Below, one piece after another: positions 1-8,129 of a stretch of 34,086 bases of DNA (position 1 is the stretch's first letter; the number at the start of each line of letters is the position of its first letter). Origin of the DNA: an uncultured Dysosmobacter sp. (GTDB lineage: Bacteria; Bacillota; Clostridia; Oscillospirales; Oscillospiraceae). The notes beneath the pieces were generated by a model. It had not been told where the DNA came from, ran no database searches, and was given only the letters and a program-made list of their open reading frames with translations. The position numbers were made by a program, and so were the translations under genes. The stretch covers positions 1 to 34,086 of the forward strand of contig CAKTIO010000012.1 of assembly GCA_934565855.1 (NCBI GenBank). The letters run 5' to 3'.

Positions 1-1
1 C

Positions 2-727
2 ACCAAGCTGATCGACCGCAACACCACCATCCCCGTGAAGAAGAGCCAGATTTTCTCCACCGCCGCAGACAACCAGACCTCTGTTGAGGTCAACGTGCTG
101 CAGGGCGAGCGGGAAATGGCAGCGGCAAACAAGAGCCTGGGTCGTTTCCATCTGGATGGCATTGCTCCGGCACGCCGCGGCGTTCCTCAGATCGAAGTGA
201 CCTTCGATATCGATGCCAACGGCATTGTCAATGTGTCCGCTAAGGATCTGGGCACCGGTAAGGAGCAGCATATCACCATTACCTCCTCCTCCAACATGAG
301 CAAGGAGGATATTGAGAAGGCTGTGAAGGAAGCTGAGCAGTACGCCGCACAGGACGCCAAGCTCAAGGACGAGGTGGAGACCCGCAACCAGGCAGACCAG
401 ATGGTCTACCAGAGCGAGAAGACCCTCAACGAGATGGGCGACAAGATCCCTGCGGACGATAAGGCAAAGGTGCAGAGCGGCATCGACAAGCTGAAGGAGA
501 CCCTGAAGGGTCAGGACATCGCAGCCATCAAGGCAGCCACCGAGGAGCTGACCAAGGACTTCTACGCCGTGTCTGAAAAGCTGTATGCTCAGGCAAATCC
601 TCAGGGCGCACAGGGCGCGCAGCAGGCTGGTCCCGACATGGGCGGTGCGCAGGGCGGCGCACAGCAGGGTCAGTACTATGACGCCGACTACAAGGTAGTC
701 GATGACGACGACCAGAACAAGAAGTAA
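2..727 (+). CDS. dnaK: Molecular chaperone DnaK (Hsp70), C-terminal part
   Basis: This is the last 241 codons of DnaK, open at the left edge and ending in TAA. It holds the end of the substrate-binding beta-sandwich ([20 protein letters not shown], then GIPQ-like [21 protein letters not shown]) and the helical lid. The disordered tail is rich in Gly, Ala and Gln and ends in the acidic DDDD-type motif typical of bacterial DnaK. DnaK binds unfolded peptides in the cytosol in an ATP cycle driven by DnaJ and GrpE; dnaJ follows 148 bp downstream, as in the usual dnaK-dnaJ operon. The nucleotide-binding domain and any hrcA or grpE lie outside the window, so upstream regulation cannot be seen. The identification is secure. 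Confidence 0.97.
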   Translation, partial: TKLIDRNTTIPVKKSQIFSTAADNQTSVEVNVLQGEREMAAANKSLGRFHLDGIAPARRGVPQIEVTFDIDANGIVNVSAKDLGTGKEQHITITSSSNMSKEDIEKAVKEAEQYAAQDAKLKDEVETRNQADQMVYQSEKTLNEMGDKIPADDKAKVQSGIDKLKETLKGQDIAAIKAATEELTKDFYAVSEKLYAQANPQGAQGAQQAGPDMGGAQGGAQQGQYYDADYKVVDDDDQNKK

Positions 728-745
728 GTGTATCAACGGACCGAT

Positions 746-772
746 GGGACGGGGAGAAATCCCCGCCCCTTT
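746..772 (+). terminator. Hairpin with short T-run after dnaK
   Basis: Ten-base arms (746-755 and 760-769; one A/C mismatch) close a GAAA tetraloop and are followed by only TTT. This looks like a weak intrinsic terminator. It may trim dnaK expression relative to dnaJ rather than stop transcription, because no separate dnaJ promoter is obvious. Confidence 0.5.
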
Positions 773-783
773 CGGAGCCTTTA

Positions 784-855
784 GGGAATGAGAGATGAGG
801 AATTGGGAAGCGGGCAGGGCTATGCCCGATTCCCCGTTCCTGATTTCTAATTCCC
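784..855. repeat. 72-bp imperfect palindrome between dnaK and dnaJ
   Basis: The left arm starts GGGAATGAGAGATGAGGAA and the right arm ends TTCCTGATTTCTAATTCCC. The arms pair over about 33 positions with a few mismatches and G-T pairs, and the tip is CGGGCA/TGCCCG around a six-base loop. It has no T-tract, so it is not a standard terminator. It looks like a REP- or MITE-like intergenic palindrome or an mRNA stability element. Read as protein it only gives a spurious 27-codon extension of dnaJ. Confidence 0.55.
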
Positions 856-875
856 AACAGACAGGAGTAAGGACT

Positions 876-2021
876 ATGGCTGAGCAAAAACGAGATTATT
901 ATGAAGTCTTGGGCGTCTCCAAGGGCGCTTCCGAGGATGAGATCAAAAAAGCATATAAGAAAATGGCGCGGAAATACCATCCGGACCTGAATCCGGGGGA
1001 CAAGAACGCGGAGGAAAAATTCAAGGAGGTCAACGAGGCATACGAGGTCCTGTCGGACGCCAACAAGAAGGCGCGCTATGACCAATACGGTCACGCCGGC
1101 GTAGATCCCAACTTCGGTGCGGGCGGCGGCTTTGGCGGCGGCTTCAACGGAGACTTTGACTTCGGCGATCTGGGCGATATTTTTGGCAGCTTTTTTGGCG
1201 GCAGCGGCTTTGGCGGTGGACGGAGAAGCAACCCCAATGCCCCCTCCCGGGGCGAGAGTATCCGGATGTCCCTTGCCATCAGCTTTGAAGAGGCGGCATT
1301 CGGCTGCGAAAAGGCTGTGACTATCGACCGGATGGAGACCTGTGAAAGCTGTCACGGCAACGGCTGTGCCTCCGGTACTACGCCTGAGATCTGCCCGGAC
1401 TGCCACGGCAGCGGTGTAGTGCAGGTGCGGCGGCAGACGCCGATGGGCGTATTTGCCACCTCGTCTCCCTGCCAGCGGTGCGGCGGCAAGGGCAGGATCA
1501 TTCATCAGCCCTGCCGGGAGTGCCGGGGCAGCGGACTGGTGCGCAAGCGCAAGACCATTCAGGCGTCTATTCCTGCGGGTATCGACAATGGGCAGACCAT
1601 TTCCATCCGGGGACAGGGCAACGCCGGTCAGAATGGCGGTCCCGCAGGCGACCTGCTGATCACCATTACCGTCCGTCCCCATGAGATTTTCCGCCGGGAG
1701 GGTACCTCCGTTCTCTGTGAGGCGCCCATCACCTTCCCCCAGGCAGTTATGGGCGCGGAGCTGGAGATCCCCACCATTGACGGCAAGGTCAAATACACCT
1801 TGCCGGAGGGGACCCAGTCCGGCACCACCTTCCGTCTAAAGGGCAAGGGCATTCCTTCCTTGAACGGGCGGGGACGGGGTGACCAGTATGTTACGGTCTA
1901 CATTGAAACACCCCGTAACCTGAACCGGGAGCAGAAGGAAGCTCTGAAGAAATTCGCTGAGAGTGTGGGCGAGAACAACTACGAAGAGCGGAAGAAATTC
2001 TTCCGGAAGTTTAAGAAATAA
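876..2021 (+). CDS. dnaJ: Co-chaperone DnaJ (Hsp40, type I)
   Basis: DnaJ delivers unfolded clients to DnaK and stimulates its ATPase. The 381-residue product has the full type I layout. The J domain (about 1-70) contains the HPD motif in [10 protein letters not shown] Gly/Phe-rich region follows (about 75-120), then a zinc centre with four intact repeats ([32 protein letters not shown]). The C-terminal peptide-binding domains end in KKFFRKFKK. The frame is open 27 codons further upstream, but ATG 876 is preceded by AGGAGTAAGG and opens with the standard DYYEVLGV; the longer version would translate the upstream palindrome. It is probably cotranscribed with dnaK and with the PHP gene 11 bp downstream. 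Confidence 0.97.
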   Translation: MAEQKRDYYEVLGVSKGASEDEIKKAYKKMARKYHPDLNPGDKNAEEKFKEVNEAYEVLSDANKKARYDQYGHAGVDPNFGAGGGFGGGFNGDFDFGDLGDIFGSFFGGSGFGGGRRSNPNAPSRGESIRMSLAISFEEAAFGCEKAVTIDRMETCESCHGNGCASGTTPEICPDCHGSGVVQVRRQTPMGVFATSSPCQRCGGKGRIIHQPCRECRGSGLVRKRKTIQASIPAGIDNGQTISIRGQGNAGQNGGPAGDLLITITVRPHEIFRREGTSVLCEAPITFPQAVMGAELEIPTIDGKVKYTLPEGTQSGTTFRLKGKGIPSLNGRGRGDQYVTVYIETPRNLNREQKEALKKFAESVGENNYEERKKFFRKFKK

Positions 2022-2032
2022 GGCGGGATGGT

Positions 2033-2842
2033 ATGTATTTAGCGGATTACCACACCCACTCCCAATGGTCACCGGATGCACATTATTCCATGACGGAGAT
2101 GGCGAGGGCGGCGGTGAAGGCGGGATTGCAGGAGATCTGCTTCACGGACCATGTGGAGATCATGAATTCCGGCTCCTGGCAGCGCAACCGGTTTGACTGG
2201 GCGGCGCTGGAACGGGACTTTGCCCGGGTGCAGGAGGAGATGGGCAGCGAGATCGTCATTCGCCGTGGCGTGGAATTTGGCGAAGCCCCCCGGGATTTTG
2301 CGTATTCCGAGGAGCTGCTGGCACAGCTGCCCCCGGTGGACTTTATCATCGGCTCTGTCCACCAGCTGTCGGAGACCTTCGGCTGCATTGACCTGAGCTA
2401 TGCCTCCACCAACGATCCAGAGCTGTCCCGCCGCCAGATCGCGGATTATCTGGAGCTGGTGCTGCAGCAGGCAAAATGGGGAAGGTTTTCCGTTTTAGGG
2501 CATTTGACCCTGCCGCTGAGGTACATGAAGGAAAAGTGCGGACTGGACATGACCTTTGACGGCTTTGAGGCGGAGGTAGAGGAGATTTTCCGCACCCTCA
2601 TCGGCAACGGCTGCGGCATTGAGCTGAACACCAACCGGGGACACGATCCTCTGCCGGGCGAGAAGTGGCTGAAGCTTTACCGTGCCTGCGGCGGTGAGAT
2701 CATCACCCTGGGCAGCGATGCCCATTCGCCCGAGTATGTGGGTTTTTGCATCCGGGAGCGGCAGGAGCTGTTGCGCGCCTGCGGCTTTACCCGCTTCTGC
2801 ACCTTCCGTGACCAGAAGCCGGTTTTCCACGAATTGGCATAA
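2033..2842 (+). CDS. PHP-domain histidinol-phosphatase-like protein (HisJ/HisK family)
   Basis: This 269-residue protein has the metal ligands of the PHP phosphoesterase fold: DYHTHS near the N terminus, CFTDHVE, GVEFGEA, IIGSVHQL, LGHLTLP and, near the end, LGSDAHSP. Family members hydrolyse phosphate esters with a trinuclear metal site, and HisJ/HisK forms dephosphorylate L-histidinol phosphate in histidine synthesis. No his genes lie nearby and the gene follows dnaJ by 11 bp, so its real substrate is open; neighbouring rpiB makes a sugar phosphate conceivable. The start at 2033 is supported by GGCGGG five bases upstream. The length is normal for the HisJ group. Confidence 0.85.
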   Translation: MYLADYHTHSQWSPDAHYSMTEMARAAVKAGLQEICFTDHVEIMNSGSWQRNRFDWAALERDFARVQEEMGSEIVIRRGVEFGEAPRDFAYSEELLAQLPPVDFIIGSVHQLSETFGCIDLSYASTNDPELSRRQIADYLELVLQQAKWGRFSVLGHLTLPLRYMKEKCGLDMTFDGFEAEVEEIFRTLIGNGCGIELNTNRGHDPLPGEKWLKLYRACGGEIITLGSDAHSPEYVGFCIRERQELLRACGFTRFCTFRDQKPVFHELA

Positions 2843-2850
2843 GAAAAAAC

Positions 2851-2893
2851 TTTGGCGGTTTTGCAGCCTGGAAAGAGTTGCAAAGCCGCCAAA
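2851..2893. other. 15-bp stem hairpin after the PHP gene
   Basis: TTTGGCGG-T-TTTGCA (2851-2865) pairs with TGCAAA-G-CCGCCAAA (2879-2893) around a 13-base loop, nine bases after the stop codon. There is no T-tract on the plus strand. On the minus strand the stem is followed by GTTTTTTC, but no minus-strand gene lies nearby. It may protect the 3' end of the upstream mRNA. Its right arm overlaps the -35 box proposed for rpiB. Confidence 0.5.
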
Positions 2894-2906
2894 ATGCGGT
2901 TAAAAT
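2878..2906 (+). promoter_or_regulatory. Sigma-A promoter for rpiB
   Basis: TTGCAA, a 17-bp spacer and TAAAAT match the -35/-10 consensus well. Transcription would start near 2913. The roughly 60-base leader contains a compact hairpin (GTCCCGC/GCGGGAC, 2927-2942) just before the ribosome site. Confidence 0.6.
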
Positions 2907-2971
2907 AAGGCATATTGAACAGGATGGTCCCGCCTGCGGGACAGAAACGGATTCAAAAAGGAGAACGGATC

Positions 2972-3415
2972 ATGAAAATTGCATTGGGCTGCGATCACGG
3001 TGGATTTGAACTGAAACAGACCATTAAGAAGCTGTTGGACGAAAAGGGCATTGCTTATGAGGATTTCGGCTGCAACAGCCTGGAAAGCTGCGACTATCCG
3101 GAATTCGGCGCGGCGGCGGCGCGCGCGGTTGCCTCCGGCGCCTGTGATAAGGGCATTGTCATCTGCACCACAGGCATCGGTATTTCCATTGCCGCCAACA
3201 AGGTCCGCGGCATTCGCTGCGCACACTGTGCCGACACGTTGGAAGCACAGCTGTGCCGCCAGCACAATGACGCCAACATGATGGCGCTGGGCGCCGGCTT
3301 TACCGGTCCTGTGCTGGCAAAGAAGATGGTGGAGGTCTTCCTGTCCACAGAGTTTGAGGGCGGACGCCATGAGCGCCGGGTGAATAAGATCCGGGCGATC
3401 GAAGAGGAGAACTGA
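2972..3415 (+). CDS. rpiB: Ribose-5-phosphate isomerase B (RpiB/LacAB family)
   Basis: RpiB interconverts ribose 5-phosphate and ribulose 5-phosphate in the non-oxidative pentose phosphate pathway. The 147-residue product starts with the family signature ALGCDHGGFELK. It has the active-site segment VICTTGIGISIAANK, with the catalytic-type Cys before TTGIG, and the substrate-binding stretch RQHNDANMMALG. It ends in an Arg-rich EGGRHERRVNKI helix. The length is typical. ATG 2972 was chosen because AAAGGAG lies nine bases before it and the conserved MKIALGCDHGG starts there; the 19-codon upstream extension would include the leader hairpin. A membrane-anchored hydrolase-like gene follows after 31 bp. 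Confidence 0.93.
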   Translation: MKIALGCDHGGFELKQTIKKLLDEKGIAYEDFGCNSLESCDYPEFGAAAARAVASGACDKGIVICTTGIGISIAANKVRGIRCAHCADTLEAQLCRQHNDANMMALGAGFTGPVLAKKMVEVFLSTEFEGGRHERRVNKIRAIEEEN

Positions 3416-3446
3416 CCGCGCCGGAGAGAAACGGAGGTGACGGAGG

Positions 3447-4487
3447 ATGGCGCGTGGATATACCAGCTATCGCGGAAAGCGCCCGTTTTGGAAAGTGGTG
3501 GCGGCAGTGCTGCTCATCCTGGTGATCCTGCTGGCATGCGGTGCGATGGCGCTGCAAAAATATGTGGTTTATGACGCGGATGGGCGTCCCCGGCTGGAGC
3601 TGCCACAGAAGCAGCAGCCGGAAACGCCGGACAGCAGCGCCGGAACGCCTCCCTCTCAGGAGGACCTGAACCTGACGGTGGAGAAAAATGACCAGACGCC
3701 GGAGACCCTGCGGGCGGTGCAGCTGCCGGAGGGCGATCTCGCCCAGTGGAGCTGGGCGGAGGACATCACTCCGGCACTGGAGAGTGCGGACAGCAATGCT
3801 CTGGTAGTCACGGTAAAGGGTGCGGACGGACAGGTCTGCTATGATTCTCCGGCGGCGAAGGCGCTGACGGGACAGAGCGGCGTGCAGCAGCTCTCCGCGG
3901 TGACAGAGAGGCTGAAGGGCAAGTATACCATCGCCCGGCTCAGCTGTTTCCTGGATCCGCTTGCTGCCAAGGCAGAGGTCGAGACGATGGGACTGAAGAA
4001 TACCGGAGGGTATATCTTCTATGACGGGAACAACCTCAACTGGCTGGACCCGGCAAAGCCCGCCGCCCGGGAGTATCTGGTCTCTCTGGCAAAGGAATGC
4101 GCGGATGCGGGCTTTCAGGAGCTCCTGCTGACCAACGTCTCCTATCCGACGGAGGGCAAGCTGAATAAGATCGATTACGGCGAGACCATGAAAAATGAAA
4201 ATCTGGTGCAGTTTTTGACAGAGCTGAAGGCGGCGCTGGCGGGAACGGATGTCAAGCTGGCGCTGGAGCTGCCGGCGGAAACGGTCCTCTCCGGAACGGA
4301 CCCCAATGCCGGACTGGTTCTGGCGGACCTGGCACCGCTGGTGTCCCGGATTGTGGTATCTGCCGATGCGGCGCAGACTGCCGCGTTGGAGCAGGCGGTG
4401 ACCGCCGCCAGTGCAGATGCAGCGCTGACCGTGGAAACAGCGGATGTCTCCGGTATAACAGGCAGCTATTTACTGCTGCGCTCGTAA
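3447..4487 (+). CDS. Membrane-anchored putative glycoside hydrolase (PF13200/DUF4015-like)
   Basis: The 346-residue protein begins with a basic stretch and one hydrophobic segment (about residues 15-37), read as a signal anchor. A Pro/Gln/Ser-rich linker (about 50-75) leads to a TIM-barrel-like domain. Segments resemble PF13200 putative glycosyl hydrolases: ALVVTVKGADGQVCYDS, IARLSCFLDPLAAKAE, WLDPAKPAAREYLVSLAKEC and GFQELLLTNVSYPTEG. Known relatives have a DYVRFP motif where this has TNVSYP, so the acidic residue there is missing and catalytic activity is doubtful. A role at the outer face of the membrane, perhaps on wall or capsule glycans, is inference. GGAGGTGA sits six bases before the ATG; a strong terminator follows. 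Confidence 0.65.
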   Translation: MARGYTSYRGKRPFWKVVAAVLLILVILLACGAMALQKYVVYDADGRPRLELPQKQQPETPDSSAGTPPSQEDLNLTVEKNDQTPETLRAVQLPEGDLAQWSWAEDITPALESADSNALVVTVKGADGQVCYDSPAAKALTGQSGVQQLSAVTERLKGKYTIARLSCFLDPLAAKAEVETMGLKNTGGYIFYDGNNLNWLDPAKPAAREYLVSLAKECADAGFQELLLTNVSYPTEGKLNKIDYGETMKNENLVQFLTELKAALAGTDVKLALELPAETVLSGTDPNAGLVLADLAPLVSRIVVSADAAQTAALEQAVTAASADAALTVETADVSGITGSYLLLRS

Positions 4488-4499
4488 AAGTAAAACAGG

Positions 4500-4535
4500 G
4501 GCGGTCTGGGATGAAAAATCCCGGACCGCCTTTTT
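4500..4535 (+). terminator. Intrinsic terminator
   Basis: GGCGGTCTGGGAT and ATCCCGGACCGCC (13 bp, one G-T pair) close a GAAAA loop and are followed by TTTTT. It ends the rpiB/hydrolase transcript. Confidence 0.9.
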
Positions 4536-4578
4536 CTGCGTTTTTTGGAAAAACAGGAAAAAATCTCCATAGCTGTGG

Positions 4579-4607
4579 TTTACAAGTGTGAAAATTTCCC
4601 GTATGAT
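4579..4607 (+). promoter_or_regulatory. Sigma-A promoter for the first MATE gene
   Basis: TTTACA, a 17-bp spacer and TATGAT give a close consensus match. It lies between the upstream terminator and the transporter start, with a leader of roughly 30 bases. Confidence 0.75.
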
Positions 4608-4646
4608 GGGCGTAGGTAAAAAGCTTTTTAGGAAGAAGGCGAGGTT

Positions 4647-6032
4647 TTGGCACAGCAGAGAGGACCCCATGCCGGAGATGAGCCGGACCGCAGCGGGATA
4701 CTGACAGGCGCGCCGCTGCCCACACTGCTCCGTTTTGCCCTTCCCATTATTCTGGGAAATGTTTTTCAGCAGCTTTATAACATTGTGGACGCGATGGTGG
4801 TGGGAAGATTTCTGGGAGAGCTGCCGCTGGCAGGCATTAGCGTGGCGGCTCCGGTGCTGGATATCGCCAATGCGCTGGTCATCGGCGGTACGGTGGGCGT
4901 GGGAGTGCTGATTGCCCAGCTTTACGGCGCGCAGGAAGCGGAGCAGCTCCGCCGGACCCATGCCACGGCGATACTGGGCGGCGCTGCGCTGACCATTGCC
5001 ATTGCCGCCATCGGATTGCTGTGTGCTGGTCCGGTGCTGCAGGCACAGGGAACGGAGGCGGCGGTCCGGGCGCAGGCGATGGAGTATCTGACCATTGTGT
5101 TCTCCGGATTGATCTGCTGCTTTTTCTATAATTACTTCGCGGCGGCGCTGCGCTCCTGTGGAAATTCCCGGGTGCCGTTTTTGATTCTGTTGCTGTCATC
5201 GGTGCTGCATGCGCTGCTGGATGTGCTGCTGGTGGGAGTGTGCGGTCTGGGGATCCGGGGCGTTGCGTTTTCCACGGTGCTGTGCCAGCTCATCTCCGCG
5301 CTGTGGTGCATCGGGTACACCTATTTCCGCTGCCCGCCATTGGCACTGCAGCGGAAGCAGCTGCGGTTTGAGGGCGCGGTGGGCATTGGCGTGCTGGGCT
5401 TTGCCTGGGCGGCGGCGCTGCAGCAGGCGGTGGTGTGCATCGGGCGGCTGCTGGTGCAGGGAATGCTGACCCCGCTGGGTACCAACACCGTTACCGGGTA
5501 CAATATGGCGCTGCGGACAGAGCAGTTCCTGTTCTGCTTTTCTCAGGGCATCAGCGCCGCGATGGTGGTCTGCCTGTCTCAGAATCTGGGACATGGGAAC
5601 CTGACCCGGGTCCGTCGGTTCTTCCGGCTCAGCGTGGGGGTGGAGCTCGGGCTTGCCGCCCTGTTGGGAACGGTCTGCACGGTGTTCGCCACCCAGCTGA
5701 CGGGATTGTTTTCCAACCATCCGGAGGTGATCGCCGCCGGAGCGATCTACACCCGGACAATGGCGTATATCTACACGTTTTCCTTCCTGGGGGAGGTCAT
5801 TCAGGGCTTCTTCCGGGGCATGGGACGGCTGCGCCTGACCATGATCGCCTCGGCATTGCAGGTGGTGCTGCGAGTGATCCTGTCCCATTTCCTGACGCCG
5901 CTGTTCGGTATTCATGGCATCTGCGCTTCGGTTGCCAGCGGATGGATTCTGCTGGTTTTGATTGAGGGGACCTACAGCATCGGGCAGGTTCGCCGCCTTC
6001 CGCCGGAAGATAGCGTAGCAGGTACGACCTGA
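4647..6032 (+). CDS. MATE family efflux transporter (first of two)
   Basis: This 461-residue polytopic membrane protein has about 12 hydrophobic segments in two six-helix halves, as in MATE/NorM antiporters that export drugs or metabolites using Na+ or H+ gradients. The family signature appears early: LRFALPIILGNVFQQLYNIVDAMVVGRFLG. The start is the TTG at 4647. An in-frame TAG lies 18 bases upstream, no ATG or GTG occurs before the first helix, and GAAGG lies seven bases before the TTG; two ATGs at 4669 and 4678 are out of frame. It is monocistronic, with its own promoter and terminator. The substrate cannot be inferred. The second MATE protein at 17.3 kb belongs to the same broad family but is not a close duplicate. 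Confidence 0.9.
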   Translation: MAQQRGPHAGDEPDRSGILTGAPLPTLLRFALPIILGNVFQQLYNIVDAMVVGRFLGELPLAGISVAAPVLDIANALVIGGTVGVGVLIAQLYGAQEAEQLRRTHATAILGGAALTIAIAAIGLLCAGPVLQAQGTEAAVRAQAMEYLTIVFSGLICCFFYNYFAAALRSCGNSRVPFLILLLSSVLHALLDVLLVGVCGLGIRGVAFSTVLCQLISALWCIGYTYFRCPPLALQRKQLRFEGAVGIGVLGFAWAAALQQAVVCIGRLLVQGMLTPLGTNTVTGYNMALRTEQFLFCFSQGISAAMVVCLSQNLGHGNLTRVRRFFRLSVGVELGLAALLGTVCTVFATQLTGLFSNHPEVIAAGAIYTRTMAYIYTFSFLGEVIQGFFRGMGRLRLTMIASALQVVLRVILSHFLTPLFGIHGICASVASGWILLVLIEGTYSIGQVRRLPPEDSVAGTT

Positions 6033-6040
6033 AGAGCAGA

Positions 6041-6071
6041 AACGCCGCAGACAAGGGTCTGCGGCGTTTTT
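6041..6071 (+). terminator. Intrinsic terminator between convergent genes
   Basis: AACGCCGCAGAC and GTCTGCGGCGTT close an AAGG loop and run into TTTTTATT. It serves the MATE gene. The minus-strand VWA gene ends 13 bp further on and may use the same stem, though its T-run is poor in that direction. Confidence 0.88.
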
Positions 6072-6084
6072 ATTGTAAAAATTC

Positions 6085-7284
6085 TCACCGGGCAGCCATC
6101 AGGCGCTTCAGCGCGCCATCCAGTCCGTCCAGAGACAGCGGAAACATGGAGACCTCCCGCTGCAGCATGCTGATGGTGTAGGAGCCGTGGGTGTATGCCC
6201 AATACTCCTTTGGAATGGGGTTCAGCCATGCCAGATGGGGATACCGGGCGGTGAAGCGCTGAAGCCACCACAGTCCGGGCTTTTCATTGTAATGGTAATA
6301 GTCCAGGCAGCCGCCGGGCTGCAGCAGCTCGCTGGGCGCCATTGCCCCGTCGCCTACGATCAGCACCTTCCACTCCGGAGAGAGGTTGTTCAGCACATAC
6401 TCCGTGGGAACGCTCTGCTGATACCAGCAGTCCGGCGTGGTGTGCAGGCAGTCATAAAAGCAGTTGTGGAAGTAATAGGTCCGCAGCTCCTTGAAGTGGT
6501 TGGACTGGTGGGCGGCGTGAAACAGCTGGCTGCACAGCCGGGTATAGGACCACATGGAGCCGCCGCTGTCAAACAGCAGAAGGAGACGCACCTCGTTGGT
6601 GCGGGGACGCCCGAATTCCAGCTTCAGGTGCCCGCCGTTTTCGCAGGTTGCCTGAATGGATTCCTCCAGCAGCAGCTGGTCCTTGGGACCCTCCGTGCGG
6701 GAGGTTAGCTGCCGCAGGCGGCGGAACGCCATTTGGAACTGCCGCATATCCAGCGTGGTGTCCCGGCGGAAGTCCTGATAGTTCCGCTGGGCGGCGACCT
6801 GAAGGGCGTGGCTGTTTTTGCCTGTGCCGCCTACCCGGATGCCGGTGGGATTGTAGCCGGAGTGACCGAACAGGGACGTACCTCCGGTACCTACCCAGTG
6901 GCTGCCGCCGTCGTGGCGCTCGTGCTGCTCCTGCAAGCGCTGCTCCAGCATCTGCCGAATGGCATCCAGATCCAGCCCGGCAAATTTCCGGTCTACCTCC
7001 GCCTTGTCATATGCCCGCTGGGCAATGGGCTCTTTCAGCCAGTCCAGCAGCTCCTGCGGAAGCTTTTCAAAGCTGCGGACATCCTTGAAGAATTCTAAAA
7101 ACGCCCGGTCGAACCGGTCAAAATCCGATTCAGACTTGACAAGCAGCATCCGGGCGAGATAGTAAAATCCGGTGAGGCTGGACTGGTGCAGTCCCAGCTC
7201 CATTGCCTGAATCAGGCTCATCCACTCGTTCAGCGTGACCTCCAGCCCACAGCTACGCAGATAGTAAAAGAAGCTTTCAAACAC
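6085..7284 (-). CDS. VWA-domain protein, CoxE-like
   Basis: The 399-residue protein has an all-helical N-terminal half and a von Willebrand factor A domain in the C-terminal half. The metal-ion site appears as LLLLFDSGGSMWS, with Asp about residue 239. The usual DxSxS is DxGxS here, a form I recall from CoxE-type proteins. No signal peptide or membrane segment is seen, so it is cytosolic. Such proteins act with MoxR AAA+ ATPases, as ViaA does with RavA, probably in metal insertion or complex assembly. The MoxR gene ends two bases upstream. The start is GTG 7284 with AGGAG nine bases before it, inside the end of the ATPase gene, which implies translational coupling. Confidence 0.8.
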   Translation of the reverse strand: MFESFFYYLRSCGLEVTLNEWMSLIQAMELGLHQSSLTGFYYLARMLLVKSESDFDRFDRAFLEFFKDVRSFEKLPQELLDWLKEPIAQRAYDKAEVDRKFAGLDLDAIRQMLEQRLQEQHERHDGGSHWVGTGGTSLFGHSGYNPTGIRVGGTGKNSHALQVAAQRNYQDFRRDTTLDMRQFQMAFRRLRQLTSRTEGPKDQLLLEESIQATCENGGHLKLEFGRPRTNEVRLLLLFDSGGSMWSYTRLCSQLFHAAHQSNHFKELRTYYFHNCFYDCLHTTPDCWYQQSVPTEYVLNNLSPEWKVLIVGDGAMAPSELLQPGGCLDYYHYNEKPGLWWLQRFTARYPHLAWLNPIPKEYWAYTHGSYTISMLQREVSMFPLSLDGLDGALKRLMAAR

Positions 7285-7286
7285 GG

Positions 7287-8108
7287 TCAGCGGCTCCTGT
7301 TGCGGGCAAGAATGGAGGACAGCTTTCCCAGATCCTCCGTTTTTTTCAGCAGAACGCCGGCAAAAGGCATCGTCTCACGGATGCGCTCCGGTGACATGCC
7401 GCCGATGGACAGCGCTTGCACCCAGTCCAGCAGCTCCGAGGTGCTGGGGTTCTTTTGCAGGTCGCCCCGCTCCCGCAGCAGGTAGAACATTTCCATCGCC
7501 TGTGCCAGCAGGGCGTCCTCCACCTGGGGGAAGTGCGCCCGGACAATGCGCTCCATCATTGCCTGATCCGGGAAGGCAATGTAGTGGAAAATACAGCGGC
7601 GCAGGAAGGCATCCGGCAGCTCCTTTTCTGCGTTGGAGGTGATGATGACAATGGGGCGGTGCTTTGCCCGAATGGTCTCCTTTGTCTCGGGAATGTAAAA
7701 TTCCATGCGGTCCAGTTCCCACAGCAGATCGTTGGGAAATTCCAGATCTGCCTTGTCGATCTCATCGATCAGCAGCACGACCTGCTGTTCGGACTGGAAG
7801 GCTTCGCCCATTTTGCCCAGCTTGATGTATTTGCGGATGTCGCTGACGCTTTCACCGAATTGGCTGTCATACAGCCGTGCCACGGTGTCGTAAACGTAAA
7901 GTCCGTCCTGCGCCTTGGTGGTGGATTTGATGTTCCAGATCACCAGCTCCAGACCCAGCTGGTCTGCCACTGCCTGTGCCAGCATGGTCTTGCCGGTGCC
8001 CGGCTCTCCCTTTAACAGCAAGGGCTTGCTGAGGGCGCGGGCAACCTCCACGCTGCGCAGCAGCTCGTCCGACGCGATGTATTGGGCGTTGCTTGCAAAT
8101 TCTTTCAT
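7287..8108 (-). CDS. MoxR family AAA+ ATPase
   Basis: This 273-residue AAA+ protein has Walker A GEPGTGKT (34-41), Walker B VVLLIDEID (Asp115, Glu116), sensor 1 in IVIITSNAEKELPDAFLRRC with the arginine-finger region, and a helical lid domain after about residue 190. MoxR ATPases form hexameric remodelling rings and usually pair with a VWA protein, which is the next gene here. The ATG at 8108 is preceded by AGGAGG. The gene follows the YczE-like membrane protein by 21 bp, so all three are probably one transcript. The client of this chaperone pair is not encoded in an obvious way; the membrane protein is the nearest candidate, which is inference. Confidence 0.9.
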   Translation of the reverse strand: MKEFASNAQYIASDELLRSVEVARALSKPLLLKGEPGTGKTMLAQAVADQLGLELVIWNIKSTTKAQDGLYVYDTVARLYDSQFGESVSDIRKYIKLGKMGEAFQSEQQVVLLIDEIDKADLEFPNDLLWELDRMEFYIPETKETIRAKHRPIVIITSNAEKELPDAFLRRCIFHYIAFPDQAMMERIVRAHFPQVEDALLAQAMEMFYLLRERGDLQKNPSTSELLDWVQALSIGGMSPERIRETMPFAGVLLKKTEDLGKLSSILARNRSR

Positions 8109-8129
8109 AAATTCCTCCTGTTTGCTTTT

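Noticed and set aside
795..875. 27-codon N-terminal extension of dnaJ
   Set aside because: It translates the intergenic palindrome, lacks a ribosome site, and the standard DnaJ start follows AGGAGTAAGG at 876.
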